Assembly (NCBI RefSeq): GCF_018691265.1
Contig: NW_024881272.1
Location: 27,455,323-27,519,322, forward strand
Source of the DNA: Tyto alba
Taxonomy: Eukaryota; Chordata; Aves; Strigiformes; Tytonidae
Reading direction: 5' to 3'
DNA length: 64,000 bases
The notes beneath the pieces are model-generated. The model had not been told where the DNA came from, did no database searches, and saw nothing but the letters and a program-made list of their open reading frames with translations. Within the stretch, counting starts at the first letter, position 1. Every line of letters starts with the position of its first letter. Below are positions 13,251-26,245 of this stretch, one piece after another. The position numbers and the translations under genes were made by a program.

Positions 13251-16200
13251 TTTTCCAAAATTAACAACAATAAATAATGCAAATAGTATTGATTAGAAGA
13301 CAAGAAATGTGAAAACTATCACGTAACATATTTTTCCTTATAGAAATTCATGCCATTCTAGTAGATTCCAGTTTATCGTTAGATAGCATGTTTAAACTTG
13401 TAATAAATACGACCTTCTGAAATCAGGATACATCCACATGTAACACTTTAAGATGCCAAAGAAGAAGACTGACATGAAAAATTTTCTTCTCTGTTAGAAT
13501 GAGAGAAAAAAAATGCAATGAACATCTGAAAAGAAGAAATCTTGGATATGTTATCTATTAACAGAATAATTGTTTTAGGCTTCTGGCATTTAGGATCTTT
13601 TGAGTAAACAACATACAATCACCTTATCCAACTGACATGGTGAACATGTCTCCCAAAGAGATTTAACTCAGACTGTTCCTAGAACAAAAGCTGTGGAACT
13701 TCATATTCAAGTTGGCTGCAAACAAGAGTGCAGATGGGTATTCCCCGAATACAGAATATAGTATGAAGCTGCTGTAAGGAATTCTATCCATGATCACTGT
13801 TGAAATACATCTGCCACCAGTGGCAAGTTAGTTAAGTGTAGTCAGGGAGACCTGATGCTGTGTGATCAGTTCCAGGGGTTTACTGTCATAACACATTACT
13901 TTTATGCAGTAGCCTGTGATCATTGCCTTATAATCATTATGGAGTATTTTTGAATCAAAGGAAGAAAATGTTCAAAGTCTGAACACCCTTGTTATTTCTA
14001 GTAAAATTCTGTGTAATAACAGTTCTCAGAAAAGCCCAATGTTCTGAATTGTCTGTGCACATGGACTCCGTATTCTGTTAAAGAGACATCTCTCATTCGT
14101 ATTTTCCAATAGTTTATACAATGTGTGCTGCTGTCAGAGTACAGACCATCCTATGTCATAGAACATGGAGCACATTTCAAATTACATTCAGCAATTTTTT
14201 AAACTAATCAAAGAAGGTATCTTTTGTGAGCTAGTAGTTTATGGATGTTAATCACCACCAGTCCACGATTTCTGTAAACCTCTTGTGATTCAGCATTCTT
14301 GCAGGTAAAGTTAATAATCTGTGACAGTATAAAAGAAGAGAGCTTATGTGCATTTTTAAAACTATATAGACCTAAACAATGGTAACTCCCCTAGGTTATT
14401 TAGAAAAAAGGTTTATGTAGCAACTACTCTGTGGTCATCAGTTGCAGGAGAGAACTTCCTTTCAGAGTAAGTTTTCAGATGGAGCATGTCAGGAAATTTG
14501 TGCCATTATTTGGAAATACATGAAACTAAGGTGGAAATAATTTCCAGAATACAATTTCTTCCCCAGATATTAAAAAAATTAACACAGGTGCACATATTAA
14601 GTAAGGAAAGATGCATGACATCAGGAAAGAATTTTGATATGCAGTCCTCATTCACTTCTACCAAAAGTGTGCTGGAAATTTTGGAGATGCTGGGTAGGTA
14701 TTCAGGCTCCATCATTTTACTTTCCTTGGTACTTACCTGGTGGTTCATAGTGATGTTGGATGTATCTAACAGGGGAGGTGGTTATTGTCCAGGAGCTTTG
14801 CAATGCATTCATTTTCCTTTTTTTTCCGATTTAATTTTCTAATGAGCAGGGAGTAGCTTACTTATTTCGTAATGTACCTATATAAATTCATTGTAGTTCT
14901 GAAGGAAGCCCAGCTCTCTAAAGGAAGAGTTTATACTTACCTGTGTTTCTCTGGGAAGATGAAAAATCTGAGATTTCAGAGACCACAGCTATTCTGCTTC
15001 ATTATTGTCATAGCAACAAATGATCTTGAAGCACAGTATGCAACATCTATAGCCATTTGTAGTATAGCTCTAGCTACTAACTTGTTTTCGTTAATGGCTA
15101 GCATAAACTAGTCTCTGTACTCTTTGCAATTTAATTGATGAACTGCAAAACAAATGGTTATAGTTAATAAAATTATATTTTGCCATCTGTGTCCAGTAAT
15201 GAGAAAATCTGAATTATAGGAATGAAAAAAAAAAAATGAAGTTTTCTGCCAAACAGATCAATGCATCCCACTTCTTTGTCAGCATTAAATTAGATGTTAT
15301 CTGTTGCTGTGTATTTCTCTCATTGGTTGCCATGGCTAATTGGAATTTCAGCCAAGATGGACATATAGGAATTCTGTTTGACCATGAGGAATACAGTACC
15401 TTTTTTCTTTGTCTTTCTACAAGTCTGTGTAGTATGAGTCTACAATGCTATTTGGTCTGAGTGCATCCAAGTCTCATTTATGGGAGCACAATTTTGTTCA
15501 GCTCTGCAGTGTTATTTGCTGTTACAAAATCTTATCTATTTCTATAAAAGAAATCTAGAGGATATGTGCAGTTTTATTCCTAAAGCTCTGATGGATTTCA
15601 AAATCATCTGGAGCTGAAGGCAAATCTGGTGTTGTCACAGTGTCTTGTAAGGATGATTACAACAGCAGCAAAGTACACCTTTGAAACACATATTCTTTTT
15701 TTTCTGAGTTCACATTCCAAGCAGTTTGTTCTCCTGAGAGGGAGGATATATACTGTCTGAATTCTTCATAAAGAGGCCACCGCAATTAAAAAAAAACACA
15801 ACCTTTTATAAGTTCTCTAGGGCCCTACAAGAACATTAATTCCTAGAAGAAGAGATGGCCCTCACGCAAAAGATATTAAAGTACTTCATGTTGATAATTT
15901 GATTGCCTAGAGCATACTAAGGATCTAGACTATTTCCTTAACCTTTAGAGAGGTAGACAGACTACAGGCCATATGGAGAACATGCATTTCTACTCAGAGT
16001 AGACAAAGAATATTCAATGCTTTTGAACACCCTGTTAGGAGAAGTAACACTGTTCTTTTTCTACCCATTACTTTTCAGATTTTGAAATATTCACTGTTTG
16101 GATTAATGTCTATGTCCAGGTGTAAGACAAATCTTGATGGGCCTTGCTGTATTGCCAAAATACATCCTATTTTTCCTACACAGTACCATCAACCTCTGTT

Positions 16201-17027
16201 TTAGTCTTCATCTGTTAATCTATAAAGTGCCCTTAATCAGTCATCTCTGACATTCCTTTAAATTTTCCATCAGACATAACACCTTACTGGCCATTTTTCA
16301 TTCTCAGGAGGCAAATAAGAAAAACAGACTTGAGGTCTCAAATCACATGAAGTGATTTTCCAATTGTTTTCTTGAACACCATGGACCATATTTTGAAGAG
16401 CTGAGCAGTCACAAAGAGGGCCCAGTTTCCAAAACATTAAGCTTCTTTTTGGTGTGTAACTATCAAAATCTGGGCTTCGGTTTTGTGTATCAGGACTTCT
16501 GAAAGGAGAATTTTGTATTTTCAGCTTATCAAACCTTTATGTGAAAATGTTGTGTGAGTGCCTCAAAAAGGCAAATCTAGTGCACTGTCCGTGGTCCTGG
16601 CAGCGACTCAATGCCTCGATTCTGAAGTGAAATTCCATACAAACTAATTCTATTTAGTATGGCTAACTTCAGAAAACAAATACCAAAGTCTTTAGTATAG
16701 ACTACTTCTAAATGACCTAGGTTTCTGCAACAGTCTTCTTCCCCATAAAATGACACTAGAGTCAGAAGAATGTTATGAATCTTAACTCAGTGACATTTAT
16801 GCAATATTTTGGAGACTGTTGGAGTAAAACATCTAAAAAATCTGGATTTTATTTAATGATAGGCATAAGACTTTCCCTCATTCCATGCTGCATAACAGTG
16901 CAGTGCTCATAAATATGGAGAAGACTGTTAATATTTTAATTCTAAACAACTCAGATTTAAAAAACTAAAATAAAATACTTTAACAATGTGCAGCTGTTAC
17001 TAATGAAATAAGAAGCTGATTAAAAAT
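13251..17027. other. Intronic stretch with no recognised feature
   Basis: Contains a 118-codon plus-strand frame (14486-14842) and a 74-codon one (15236-15460). Neither has a recognisable motif, and the first shares its DNA with an opposite-strand frame. No splice-bounded exon of AGBL4 was seen. Confidence 0.5.
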
Positions 17028-17067
17028 ATTATGGTGGATATTAATGCATTATTATAATCCACCTTAA
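17028..17067. repeat. Short inverted repeat (hairpin)
   Basis: Left arm ATTATGGTGGATATT (17028-17042) pairs with right arm ATAATCCACCTTAAT (17053-17067) at 13 of 15 positions, around a 10-base AT-rich loop. It could be a MITE terminal remnant or a chance hairpin. Confidence 0.55.
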
Positions 17068-19312
17068 TGGAGAAAATCTAAATGGAAAAGAAATATGTGT
17101 ATTATAAAATCCTGAAGTCTTCAGATTTTGAGAAAGTAATAGTCATCTTAAATTTAACTCATTCAGACTGAGTGGGAAATTCAAAATAAATTGGAGAAAA
17201 CCGATTTCTGAAACTGATTTTTCTTTTGTGCATGCTTATGAGAATTCCTGAAATGGATGGTATCTCTCCTTTTTCTTCCTTCATGTTACACATTTATTTG
17301 AACATCAGATAAGGTAGTTCAGAAAAGCAAACACTTTCTGTAGAAAGGTATGTCTGCAATTCTAAGGGATTCTGAGTGAAAACTTTTGACTGTGGGCCTA
17401 GGGCAGACTTTTTTTTTTCATTGAAAATGTCATGTAACTGAGACCTTTTCAATCTGTGTTCATTTTCTCAGATTGTTCTCTGCTGCCACAGTATGGTGCT
17501 CAGCTGCTGTTTGAAAACATGAAAAAGAGGATCTTTATCAGAGAATGCAGTTCTTTTCATGTACCAATATGATTGGATGCCATGTAAGATCTCTTTTAAA
17601 GACTATTGAAAAGGCTTTAAGCTGTATCTTGTATTTCCTAAGAAGTGAAAAAACAGTTTTCAATTATATACCTACTACTTTACATTAAAAAGCTCCTGTC
17701 TCCTCATGTTATTTGTATGTTATTTTGTCTTCAAAACAAAGATAAATATTGCTTTCAGTATTTCTGAATAATAGCAGCCCTTCAACAGGAGCTAGCATTT
17801 CCAAGAAATACACCTTTTTTTTTTTTTCCCCCCCATACTATTATGATCATCTAAAACAAAATACACTTGAATGTAACATGCCTTAGAATAAGGATGGCAC
17901 TAGCCTCCCTTTACATGTAAGTTTGGTGTCCCTCTTCATTGCACTATTCTTTGATTCAAAAATACTTTCCTAACAGTGCAGAAAAGTAAGGGCCATTAAA
18001 ACTACACTGCAATCAAGAAAAGATCACAGACTACACACAGTATCTCCCAGCTGTGCTTTCTATAAATCTATTACATTGTCGTGAGCCTTAGTTCTTTTCT
18101 TCAAGTACATATGGTCAAATACTCAGGGTCGACAGTAAGGATGCACTTATTCAGCTTGGTTCACCTGAACTACATTTCCTTGTTCTACATTATTTTATAA
18201 TCTGCATCAAAATATTTTCTTAATTATTATTTTCTCATTCCTGTGTGATATAAAGATATATCCCAGACACCCTTCTGACATACACACTGAAGTCTTTTTA
18301 GAGTCAGCTTTCAACTTTCAAGGCTTAATGACAACAGAGTTAAAGTCTTACTGAACATGTGCATGATATGGACAAAGAACTCCAGGATTAGCACAGATCT
18401 CTTACACAGAAGGCTCAAGTGCATGCCTTACTCATACACTACAAAAAGGACTGCTGAGCAATGGTGGGATTCTCTTTACACACAGACGTTCAACGCATTT
18501 GTAGAGAAACGCAAAAAGGGTTGCAGAATATATTACCTGAACTAGCTTCTCTAGATGTGGAGAAGTAATGAAATATCCAAAAATGACATGACAGACAAAT
18601 AAATGCTTCCTTAAATCAAATCTGAGATTAATTTTCATTTATTTTGGTAGTATCTGTTAGGTATATACCATTATAAGAGGGAAGATAAATCTAAAGGGAA
18701 GATGGAGGAAGGTATGTAGAAACCTCCAATCCTGACTGAATGTGATAAAAATGTTTGTTTGTTTATTTTTGAGTGTTTCATTACATTACGCTTAAAGTTG
18801 GAGTAAATGGCTTGCAGTCTTACACAAAAGTCTTAAAAATCTTGTCCAGTGGGAGTTTTGTAATACTGGAAAATTATTTGAAACCATATCTACCTCCTTG
18901 TGAGTTTGCTTTATTCTTACACTACAAGAAGTGAATGATGTCACTAGTGAAATCTATTGGCTACCAATGACTGGCAAATAAATTTTTTCCATATCCTACA
19001 ACCAGATTTCTGATTTAGCTCTCAGCTTCGGTGGTGTCAATGTACTGTAGGTAAAGGTGAAATGTTAGACAAGCAAGCCCCTGGGAGCTTATTAAAACAA
19101 ACATTTAAAAAGAACTGAAATATAAGTCAACCAATATCCAGATCCGTTTACATTCATGTAAGACTGAAAACAGCATTGCTCCTCTTTACACTGTAAGTAG
19201 GTTTGGCTGGATACACTGAGAATCTGGGCTTTAAGTCTAGGAATTTTTTTTTTATTGTTTTTTTCCTGTAGTCATCTTGTTATAGTGGTAGTACAAGATA
19301 ATGGCAACACAT
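17068..19312. other. Intronic stretch with no recognised feature
   Basis: AT-rich, with a T/C-rich tract near 17815-17834. No exon or named repeat recognised. Confidence 0.5.
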
Positions 19313-19484
19313 TAGGGCACCAAGCCTTGATCTTGCAAAGTGTTGATTGTTCTGACCTTGGAGCTTAAGGCATTTTTAAACACATTTAACTTGATGCCAT
19401 GAACTGTGCCATTGACTTCAACAAGACTATTTAACATGCTTAAGTTTAAATCTGTGCTTAAGTGTTTTGTTGGATCAGAGCCAC
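19313..19484. repeat. Ancient palindromic MITE-like element
   Basis: The left end (TTGATCTTGCAAAGTG) and right end (GTGTTTTGTTGGATCAGAGCC) form a degenerate inverted repeat enclosing CATTGACTTCAACAAGACT and ATGCTTAAG blocks. From memory, this matches a family abundant in turtle, crocodilian and bird genomes with termini of the GGATCAGGGCC type and an internal CATTGACTTCAATGGGA motif. I infer a non-autonomous DNA transposon fossil; the exact family name is not certain. Confidence 0.55.
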
Positions 19485-22400
19485 AATGCTCAGTTTACAC
19501 AATTTACGTGAACAAGATTTTGCCTAAGGTATTTAGACAATTTAATACATTATATTTACTTTATATAGCTAGTATAAAGCTAAGTCAATAAATAGTTCTT
19601 TCTCTGGTTAAATTAAAAGGCATAAATCCAAATCCTTTGGACTGAGCAGACTTTAAAATTTTTAGATAAGCCTTTAATCCCAAGGTCTCAGCCCTACAGG
19701 TAATGTGGGCCAAGCTAACCACCTTCTGCGTGTACAGTCAAATAATACAGATTAAAATAAAACTCCAGCCCCACAGATGCATGACACAGTCGCCACTCAG
19801 GAGATCTAAATAGAAACCAACTCAAACACAGTCCAAATCCCAGCAGAGTCAATGCAGTAAAGTGCTACGGGGCAAATGTAGCTAATAGCTCCACATAGCA
19901 CGATTTCCCCTACATGCAAGTACATTCAGCAACACTATCAACATGGTAATTATTGCTTAATGCTGTACTACAAAATAGGGAAAACAAATTTCTGTAAATG
20001 GAAGTGAAAGAAAAATGAATGTATTCTAGAATTTTTACAGGTTTCTAACGGTCATACATACCTTCAAAATATCTGCATGTCCTTCAGACATTTACCAAGC
20101 AGGTAAATTTTAAAACCATAAAAAGCTTTACACTGGTGTACATACGGGGCCTCAGACTTACTTTTTTTGGTGGAACAATATTAATTGGTTGTACTATGTT
20201 ATTTCTCAAGCACCAACCTAAAAAAGAAAATAAAATAGTTGCTCCCTGTTCCCAAAACCTCAGGGTGCAGTAACCAAAAGCAGCTGCCCAGATCTGGAGG
20301 TTGAATTGACTGTGTGGGCAAAACCAGATTGTTTCCTATTGGGATTACAGCTATCACACTGAGCTGTGTGGTTCCCAATCACATAGTAGAAAGAGCTGAG
20401 GACAGAAATTAGTAAAATCTGCCTCTTACCTGAAGTTTGCCATTGCCATGAAACAAGGATTCAAAGCCTACAATGCCTTTCTGCACCTGGGTGCTAGTTC
20501 AGGTATGTCAGGACAACTGACTAGGTCATTAACATTTGCCCTCCAGGTTGAATCCTGGACAAAGCACACATTATGACAGCTTCTCTGGAAGTGCAGGTGT
20601 ATGGATTAGGGGATGAAGCAAATAGGGAGCGCAAAATACATAAGGACAGGGAAGACAGATCATAGACCAGGATATGAAGTTGCATGAAATGGCACTGAGA
20701 TGAGGATATTGAGTGCACAGAAGACAACATGACTACCTTGTGCAGTCCTGGTCTTTCAAAGACCTAACAGCTATTTTGGATTTTCCCTTCACAACTCAAA
20801 GAGGTAAGGAATGGGAATGAATGGGAAAGTACAAAGCAGAATAAGTAACAGAAAACCAGCAAACAAATGCCACAATTTCTTTCTCATAGTTAGCTTAGGA
20901 AAGTATAAACTTAATGGAAAGAAAAGGGAAGGCTAGATTTGAGGCAAAGAAAGGGCAAGCCAGATGAAGGACAAGTGTGGAGTAAAGGTGAAAGGAAGAG
21001 CCATGAAGCAAAAGGCCAACCTGCACAGCTACAGATAGTCCAGTGAAAACTTCTGAAATGTCACTGACTTTGCAAAGGTTTCCATGTGTGGGTACAGGAT
21101 GAAAGGTTGCAACAAGTGGCCTATGCATGAAAACATTTTGTATAGACTAACACCACCACATATAATTAATTTACGGTCATTCCTTTCAGGACATTTTCTT
21201 CATATGAAGTGGATCATAATGTTTTTTCTGCAGGTGATTTCTTAACTCAATTGATTCTTTATGCTCCAAGCTTCTTTTTTTTTTTAAAGTTCCAAGCATT
21301 TTTAAGAGGTTTTAACAGATAAGGGTAGTTATAAAATGTTAGCTGCAAAATTGACTTAAGATTTGAACCCTTCTTTGCAATTTATTATATTTTTTTACTC
21401 AGTTGGATGAAAAATTTATGCAAAATTTATAAACAGAATTTATTAATATATGAAAGTGTTCTTTCTTGAATTTAAGAAATAACCATCTTATACATTTAGT
21501 AACCTTGCACACTATTAACTGTAAATGATTTTATTGAGTTTGTTATTTCTAAAACTATATATATTTCTGCCAACTTAAACCACTGTTTCTTGTTTTCACC
21601 ATGAACAGTTGTATATATCCTACAGACAGATGGCAGCTTTCAACAGTAACATAGTTTTGCCTATCTTTCCTTGCCTAGGATCACCACAAACCAGTTTATC
21701 TCCCAGAACTTCCTTTAAATTCTAACAAAGACATTTTCCTTAAAACTAATGGTATAGAATAGTTCCCTGTTATTTTTCATGTTATTTCTATAATTTCCCT
21801 GCTAGCACACTGTGCTATTATATACTATAAATCATATTTTATTTTGGAAAGAACTGTTGGCGGTGTTATTTTTAGGTCTAACTCTACTTCTGCTGACATC
21901 CAATCCAGCTAAGAAAATAGATGTAGGAACATTTAAAATCTCACATATAGTTTCGGAATGACATCCATATTATGAATGTTACGGGAACAGCAGTACTATA
22001 TGAGGAAATAGATACACCACTGAATAAAGGGAACGTGCCCTGAACATATATGTAGGTGCACTTTTATGTTCTAGAGAAATAAGTTGTGATTACTTTTTTA
22101 AACATTATTTCTGTGGCTTTTTTTAGACTAAGTAAATTGCCACAAATTGCATTTAAATGACATTTCAACCTAGTTGCAGTCAGATCCATTGGAAAGTACA
22201 GTATCTGATAACAACATGATTTCAAAGGTATGATACATCACACTGAACCCTGTAAGTTCTATTTTTTTTTTAAAAGATGAAGAGTATACTTTTCTTTTAC
22301 AGAACTGTTATTACATAACCTAACACTGAGCGCAGAAATGGGAAATTCAACCTTAGAAAAACTCACCATTTTCTTTGCTTCACACTTTAAAACATTCATA

Positions 22401-22546
22401 ACTGAGAAGTTAAAAATGGACCAGCAGCTATCAGTAGAACTGATCAAGTATTTTTACTGGGGTACCCAGTCATTTAGACAGTAAATAAGGGATATTTGAT
22501 CAATGAATCAGCAATATGATATCCGGTGTGAAGTTTCACAGTCTTA
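19485..22546. other. Intronic stretch, possible further MITE debris
   Basis: A TTTACACTGGTGTACAT block at about 20128-20144, followed by GGGGCCTCAGA, resembles the inner part of the same class of amniote palindromic repeats but is too short to call. Open frames at 20521-20730 and 20895-21128 (minus) have no recognisable content. Confidence 0.4.
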
Positions 22547-22643
22547 GGGCCTCATTCTGATCTCTCTGATACCAGCATGAATCAGAAGTATTTTACGTAA
22601 ATTACGCACACACCAAAGTTGTGTGGAATCGGAATGAAGCACC
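22547..22643. repeat. Short palindromic MITE-like fossil
   Basis: Begins GGGCCTCATTCTGATCTC and ends GAATCGGAATGAAGCACC, which are imperfect reverse complements, giving a 97-bp degenerate hairpin. The GGGCC(T)GATTCTGATCTC terminus is one I recall from ancient amniote palindromic repeats whose centre reads like TTACACTGGTGTAAA. Here the centre is decayed. Confidence 0.6.
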
Positions 22644-25600
22644 TTGTGTTCCAATCTGTTTCACTCAGTATCTATGTCTGACTTAAGAGACTGGCTCACT
22701 TACAGAGCTCCACATTAGACATATTGCCTTCTTTTTTTAAAATATGTATGTTTAATATTTAGTTTAACAGAATTCCATATTCCAGTCCCTGTGTACTGTG
22801 GAAGGCCCTTTGAGGCTTTTGGTTTGTATGTGCAGTTTCAATTCTCCTCAAGTGTAATTTGGAAGCACCATTGCCTAATGGGGTGAAAGGAAGTATCTGT
22901 CTGAAATTAATCTTGGTTCTTTTTTGAGTGAGTAATGGAAATATTGCCAAGCCAGTGGCAATTTGTAAAGTGGGCTGTAGTTGAGCCAGGCTCACCAAGA
23001 CTCATATAATTTATTATGTGTGATAGTGGAGTACTAGCAGAAGTACAGGTGTCATCAATTGTCCACACACTTCAAGTATGCACAGCTAATTTAGACTACC
23101 AGCTTCAAATGATGACACACTCAAAAATTCTGCCAACTCTGAAATATTGATTATAATGCTACACATAACTGTTACTGCCTATGAGACTGTATAAGTATCA
23201 TAAAATAGGTACTATCTTTTTAAATTGAGCCTATGCTTATATTTTCACAGAAATATAAAAATTATTTTTCAATAATATTGCATAATATATGCCAAGATGA
23301 GAGACACATCAATAATATGCAAAAAGTTAATTTCACAATTTAGAAAAACTACTCACAGATTTTGAATTTACGATCTTCTGGGACAAATCATAGAAAGTCT
23401 GAAGCTACCTAAGGCCAACAATGGCAGAATGAAAATGGCAGTTTAAATGATACCTGGGTGACCATCATAGCTAGCTTGCAGGAGAGACTATTTTCAAGAC
23501 CATTTGGCACATCTAGAATGTGGGATAGCTCTCTGAAGTAAAGAATATAAACATTAAAAGGTCAGAAATAGAATAGCTAAGTTATCCATTCACACTGGCA
23601 ATGGGAATCTTTGTCATTTGGCTCTGAACCACTTTGCCATTCTGCATCCTAACGACAATTACATGTCCCATACTGACATTTCACTTTCAATTTTCATAGA
23701 ATTAGTGAAAGTATTTAAGGAGTTAATGGAGGCATAGTACTTTCTTTAGTGAAAAATTAGATTAGAAATTAGATTGCCTTGAAAACATTACATGCAGCAA
23801 AATGTGCACTCAGAAAGCCTTCAGGAGTAATCATCTAAGCATGGTTTCTTGTGACTTGCATTTTACTGTTCCACAACAAAGAAAAATAAAAAGTCCCAAA
23901 GATCTGTGGCAAGATTCTGTTGTCTCCAAGAGGCACTGTTCAAAACTTCATAATCCAGGAGATGTGAAATTGTTTCAAACCATTCTCCATCCTCACAATC
24001 ACAAATTGCTTCAGGGAGCAATAAAACTCCCCTGGAATGAACCAGAGGGTATCGGTGGCTACATGGAAGATCGACAGATATGCCACTGCCTTCCCCTAAC
24101 ATGCTTCCCTGCTTCAGCCCTGTGCCCAGCATGAGGACTTCAGAGTTTGTCCTCAGATGGCATCTCGAAGTTACCTTTCACCACGTGCTACCAGGGGTAT
24201 CGTCCCTTCGCCAGGAATAGAGCTTTTAAGTGCCTCTTTATGCCAATCTGATTTCTCTTATCTTACTTAAGGGGCCAGAGCATGGACAGAGCTCCCTTTC
24301 TTAGCTCTCAATCTATCCTATATGGCACGCAATTCTCTAAAGTACAGCCAGCTTCTGCTTTGATGAAGCACTGTGCAGTGAAGACTGAAGGATCCTGTTT
24401 TTCACCATTTAAAGATGTATGATAGCAACAAAGCTCTATGTTAAAATATTTAACTTGCAGAGAACTTATGGAAATTGTCTATTCAAGCTCAGCAAAGACA
24501 TTAAATTACCAAGCTGTTCTAGGACAGTTGTGTGTGGAGAAAAGCCAGAAATGCTCTGAGATTGTAATGTTACTTACAAAGATTACAGCATGAGCCTGAT
24601 TCAGAAGCTTTTTATACAGATCAGCATGGTGAGCTGCAAAATGTTACCATATCAATTTCTGCAAAACATACTGTGTGTGTACATATAGATATAAAATCAG
24701 GACTTATACACAGCACATTTCCTGCCACATTTTGAATGGCATCTGTTTGTTTAGTTTGCTGAAATATGAAAAATAATATTTAGCAACTACTGGTAACACA
24801 ATGTTAACAAGATTTAAGAGTATAGCTCTGTCAAAATGCAGATAAAAGACAAATCCTTCTATCTCAGTGTTTTAATCAGTCAGATCAGGGTTTTGATGAA
24901 TATGCAAATGTGACTGTTTATACACTATTTTCCAAGTGAAAAGAAACAAAATCAGTTTCATTATAAAATTAATGACAGCTCTGTCCTCTAACATTAATAA
25001 TTAAGAGACTACACACATTAAGGTGATAGTGCTCTTTCCTCCCACTCTCTGAAGATTTTACTTCTCTATTTTTTTAATAACCCCTTCCCTTACAATTGTT
25101 TGTCCCACTAATTAGAAAGATTAATAATTAATGCCAGTTCAGGGATATGTAATAGTCACCTTTAGATCAAGAACTGTACTTAACTGACAAAGGGTTAAAA
25201 AACACTTTCTTTTGTTAATTCCGTATTTTAGTCTTCATAAGTTGAATTTTTCCTCCAAGTTTATGCCACCATAGGGATATCTCAACGGCCTGCTCTAATG
25301 CTGGAAGCCTTTTATTTATTCCAGTGCAAGCTATACATATAATTTCTTTCAGATTTTCAGAATATATGCTGGGATTCTTTCTAAAGCCCCAGCTGCTTGG
25401 ATCAGCAGCCTTCATAGAAACCACAGCCTTTTTCTGACATACACACTAGAAGCTTAGATAAAATCAAATCTCAGATAAAAGATTAAGAAACTGGTACAAG
25501 TGCACTATAAAGTCTGAGAATGCAAAAGTAAAAAAAAAAAAAAAATAACCAACAAGATTTCAGATATTATTTTTTAATCTGATAATTTCTGAGTTGATAT

Positions 25601-26236
25601 GGGAGTGGCTGAGACAAGCTTTCCAAATTTTCAGGACAGGTAACATTTCAGATGGAGGTTATAGAAAAGTGAGCAGAAGTTCAGCCTTCCATTAACTCTC
25701 CCTTTCTGCACCAGAAGGATTATCACATTTCATTTCCACGTGGCCACTAGGATCTATATGGAGACCCCTAGACCCCTTTTACTTTCAAATCACCAAAGCA
25801 GGCATTTTTAAGAGTAAATAAAATAGGTAGCTTGTGTTTTGCATTATTTAACCAAGAAAAGCTACATTCTAGTTCCAAAGATACATATTTCCCTCTGAAC
25901 ATAAAAGCTCTTCCAGAAAGACAAATGGACAGAGTACTCCAAAAATCTCATTTCTCCAACAACCTGTTTCAGTTTCATCTTTTAATGTCTTTAGAGGTGA
26001 ATTGATCCTACATGGGAATTTAGCATTTCCTTGCATATCACAAAGGAAATATTTGACGTGAAATTAAATTAGCATTTGTCTATATTTCACCATGCAGGTA
26101 CACTACTTCATGTGTCATTGATAGCAGTAAAACAAATATGTGTGCGTGTGTACTTTAGAAGAGATGATGAATTATACTCTGTAAGCATTTAAGGGTAGAC
26201 ATTCATAATGAAGCCTGCTAGTTGGCAAGCATGCCT
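22644..26236. other. Intronic stretch with possible conserved AT-rich block
   Basis: Contains an open 110-codon plus frame (23802-24134) overlapped by an 89-codon minus frame, neither recognisable. At about 24880-25010, an ATGCAAAT octamer, several TAAT/ATTA homeodomain-type cores and AATTAATGACAG occur close together; this looks like a possible conserved regulatory block but is not proof. An A16 tract lies at about 25530-25546. Confidence 0.4.
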
Positions 26237-26245
26237 ATTACTTAC
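26237..26245 (-). other. 5' splice site of the AGBL4 exon
   Basis: On the minus strand the exon ends ...AGTGTG followed by GTAAGTAAT, close to the consensus vertebrate donor. The exon ends on a codon boundary (phase 0). This matches the position in mammalian AGBL4 where, as I recall it, the sequence continues with QQRKLDLLTIT in the next exon; that exon is not in this window. Confidence 0.88.

Larger units (their letters stand above)
1..26245 (-). other. AGBL4 intron (part), downstream of the exon
   Basis: By inference this is part of the intron that follows the exon, since transcription runs right to left. The next AGBL4 exon should encode the continuation ending in the LLTIT motif, and I found no such sequence. 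Contents are decayed CR1 at 3.3-5.8 kb, a G-quadruplex motif at 8.0 kb, an A32 tract at 13.2 kb, a hairpin at 17.0 kb and MITE-like fossils at 19.3 and 22.5 kb. All open frames here are short, lack family motifs and are expected by chance in AT-rich DNA. Confidence 0.7.

Noticed and set aside
14486..14842. 118-codon plus-strand frame as a gene
   Set aside because: No motif, no splice-bounded exon, an 80-codon frame shares the same DNA on the other strand, and length is within chance for one of six frames over 64 kb.
23802..24134. Overlapping 110- and 89-codon frames as coding
   Set aside because: Opposite-strand overlap with no known motif; no splice or initiation context; not similar to AGBL4 neighbours that I know.
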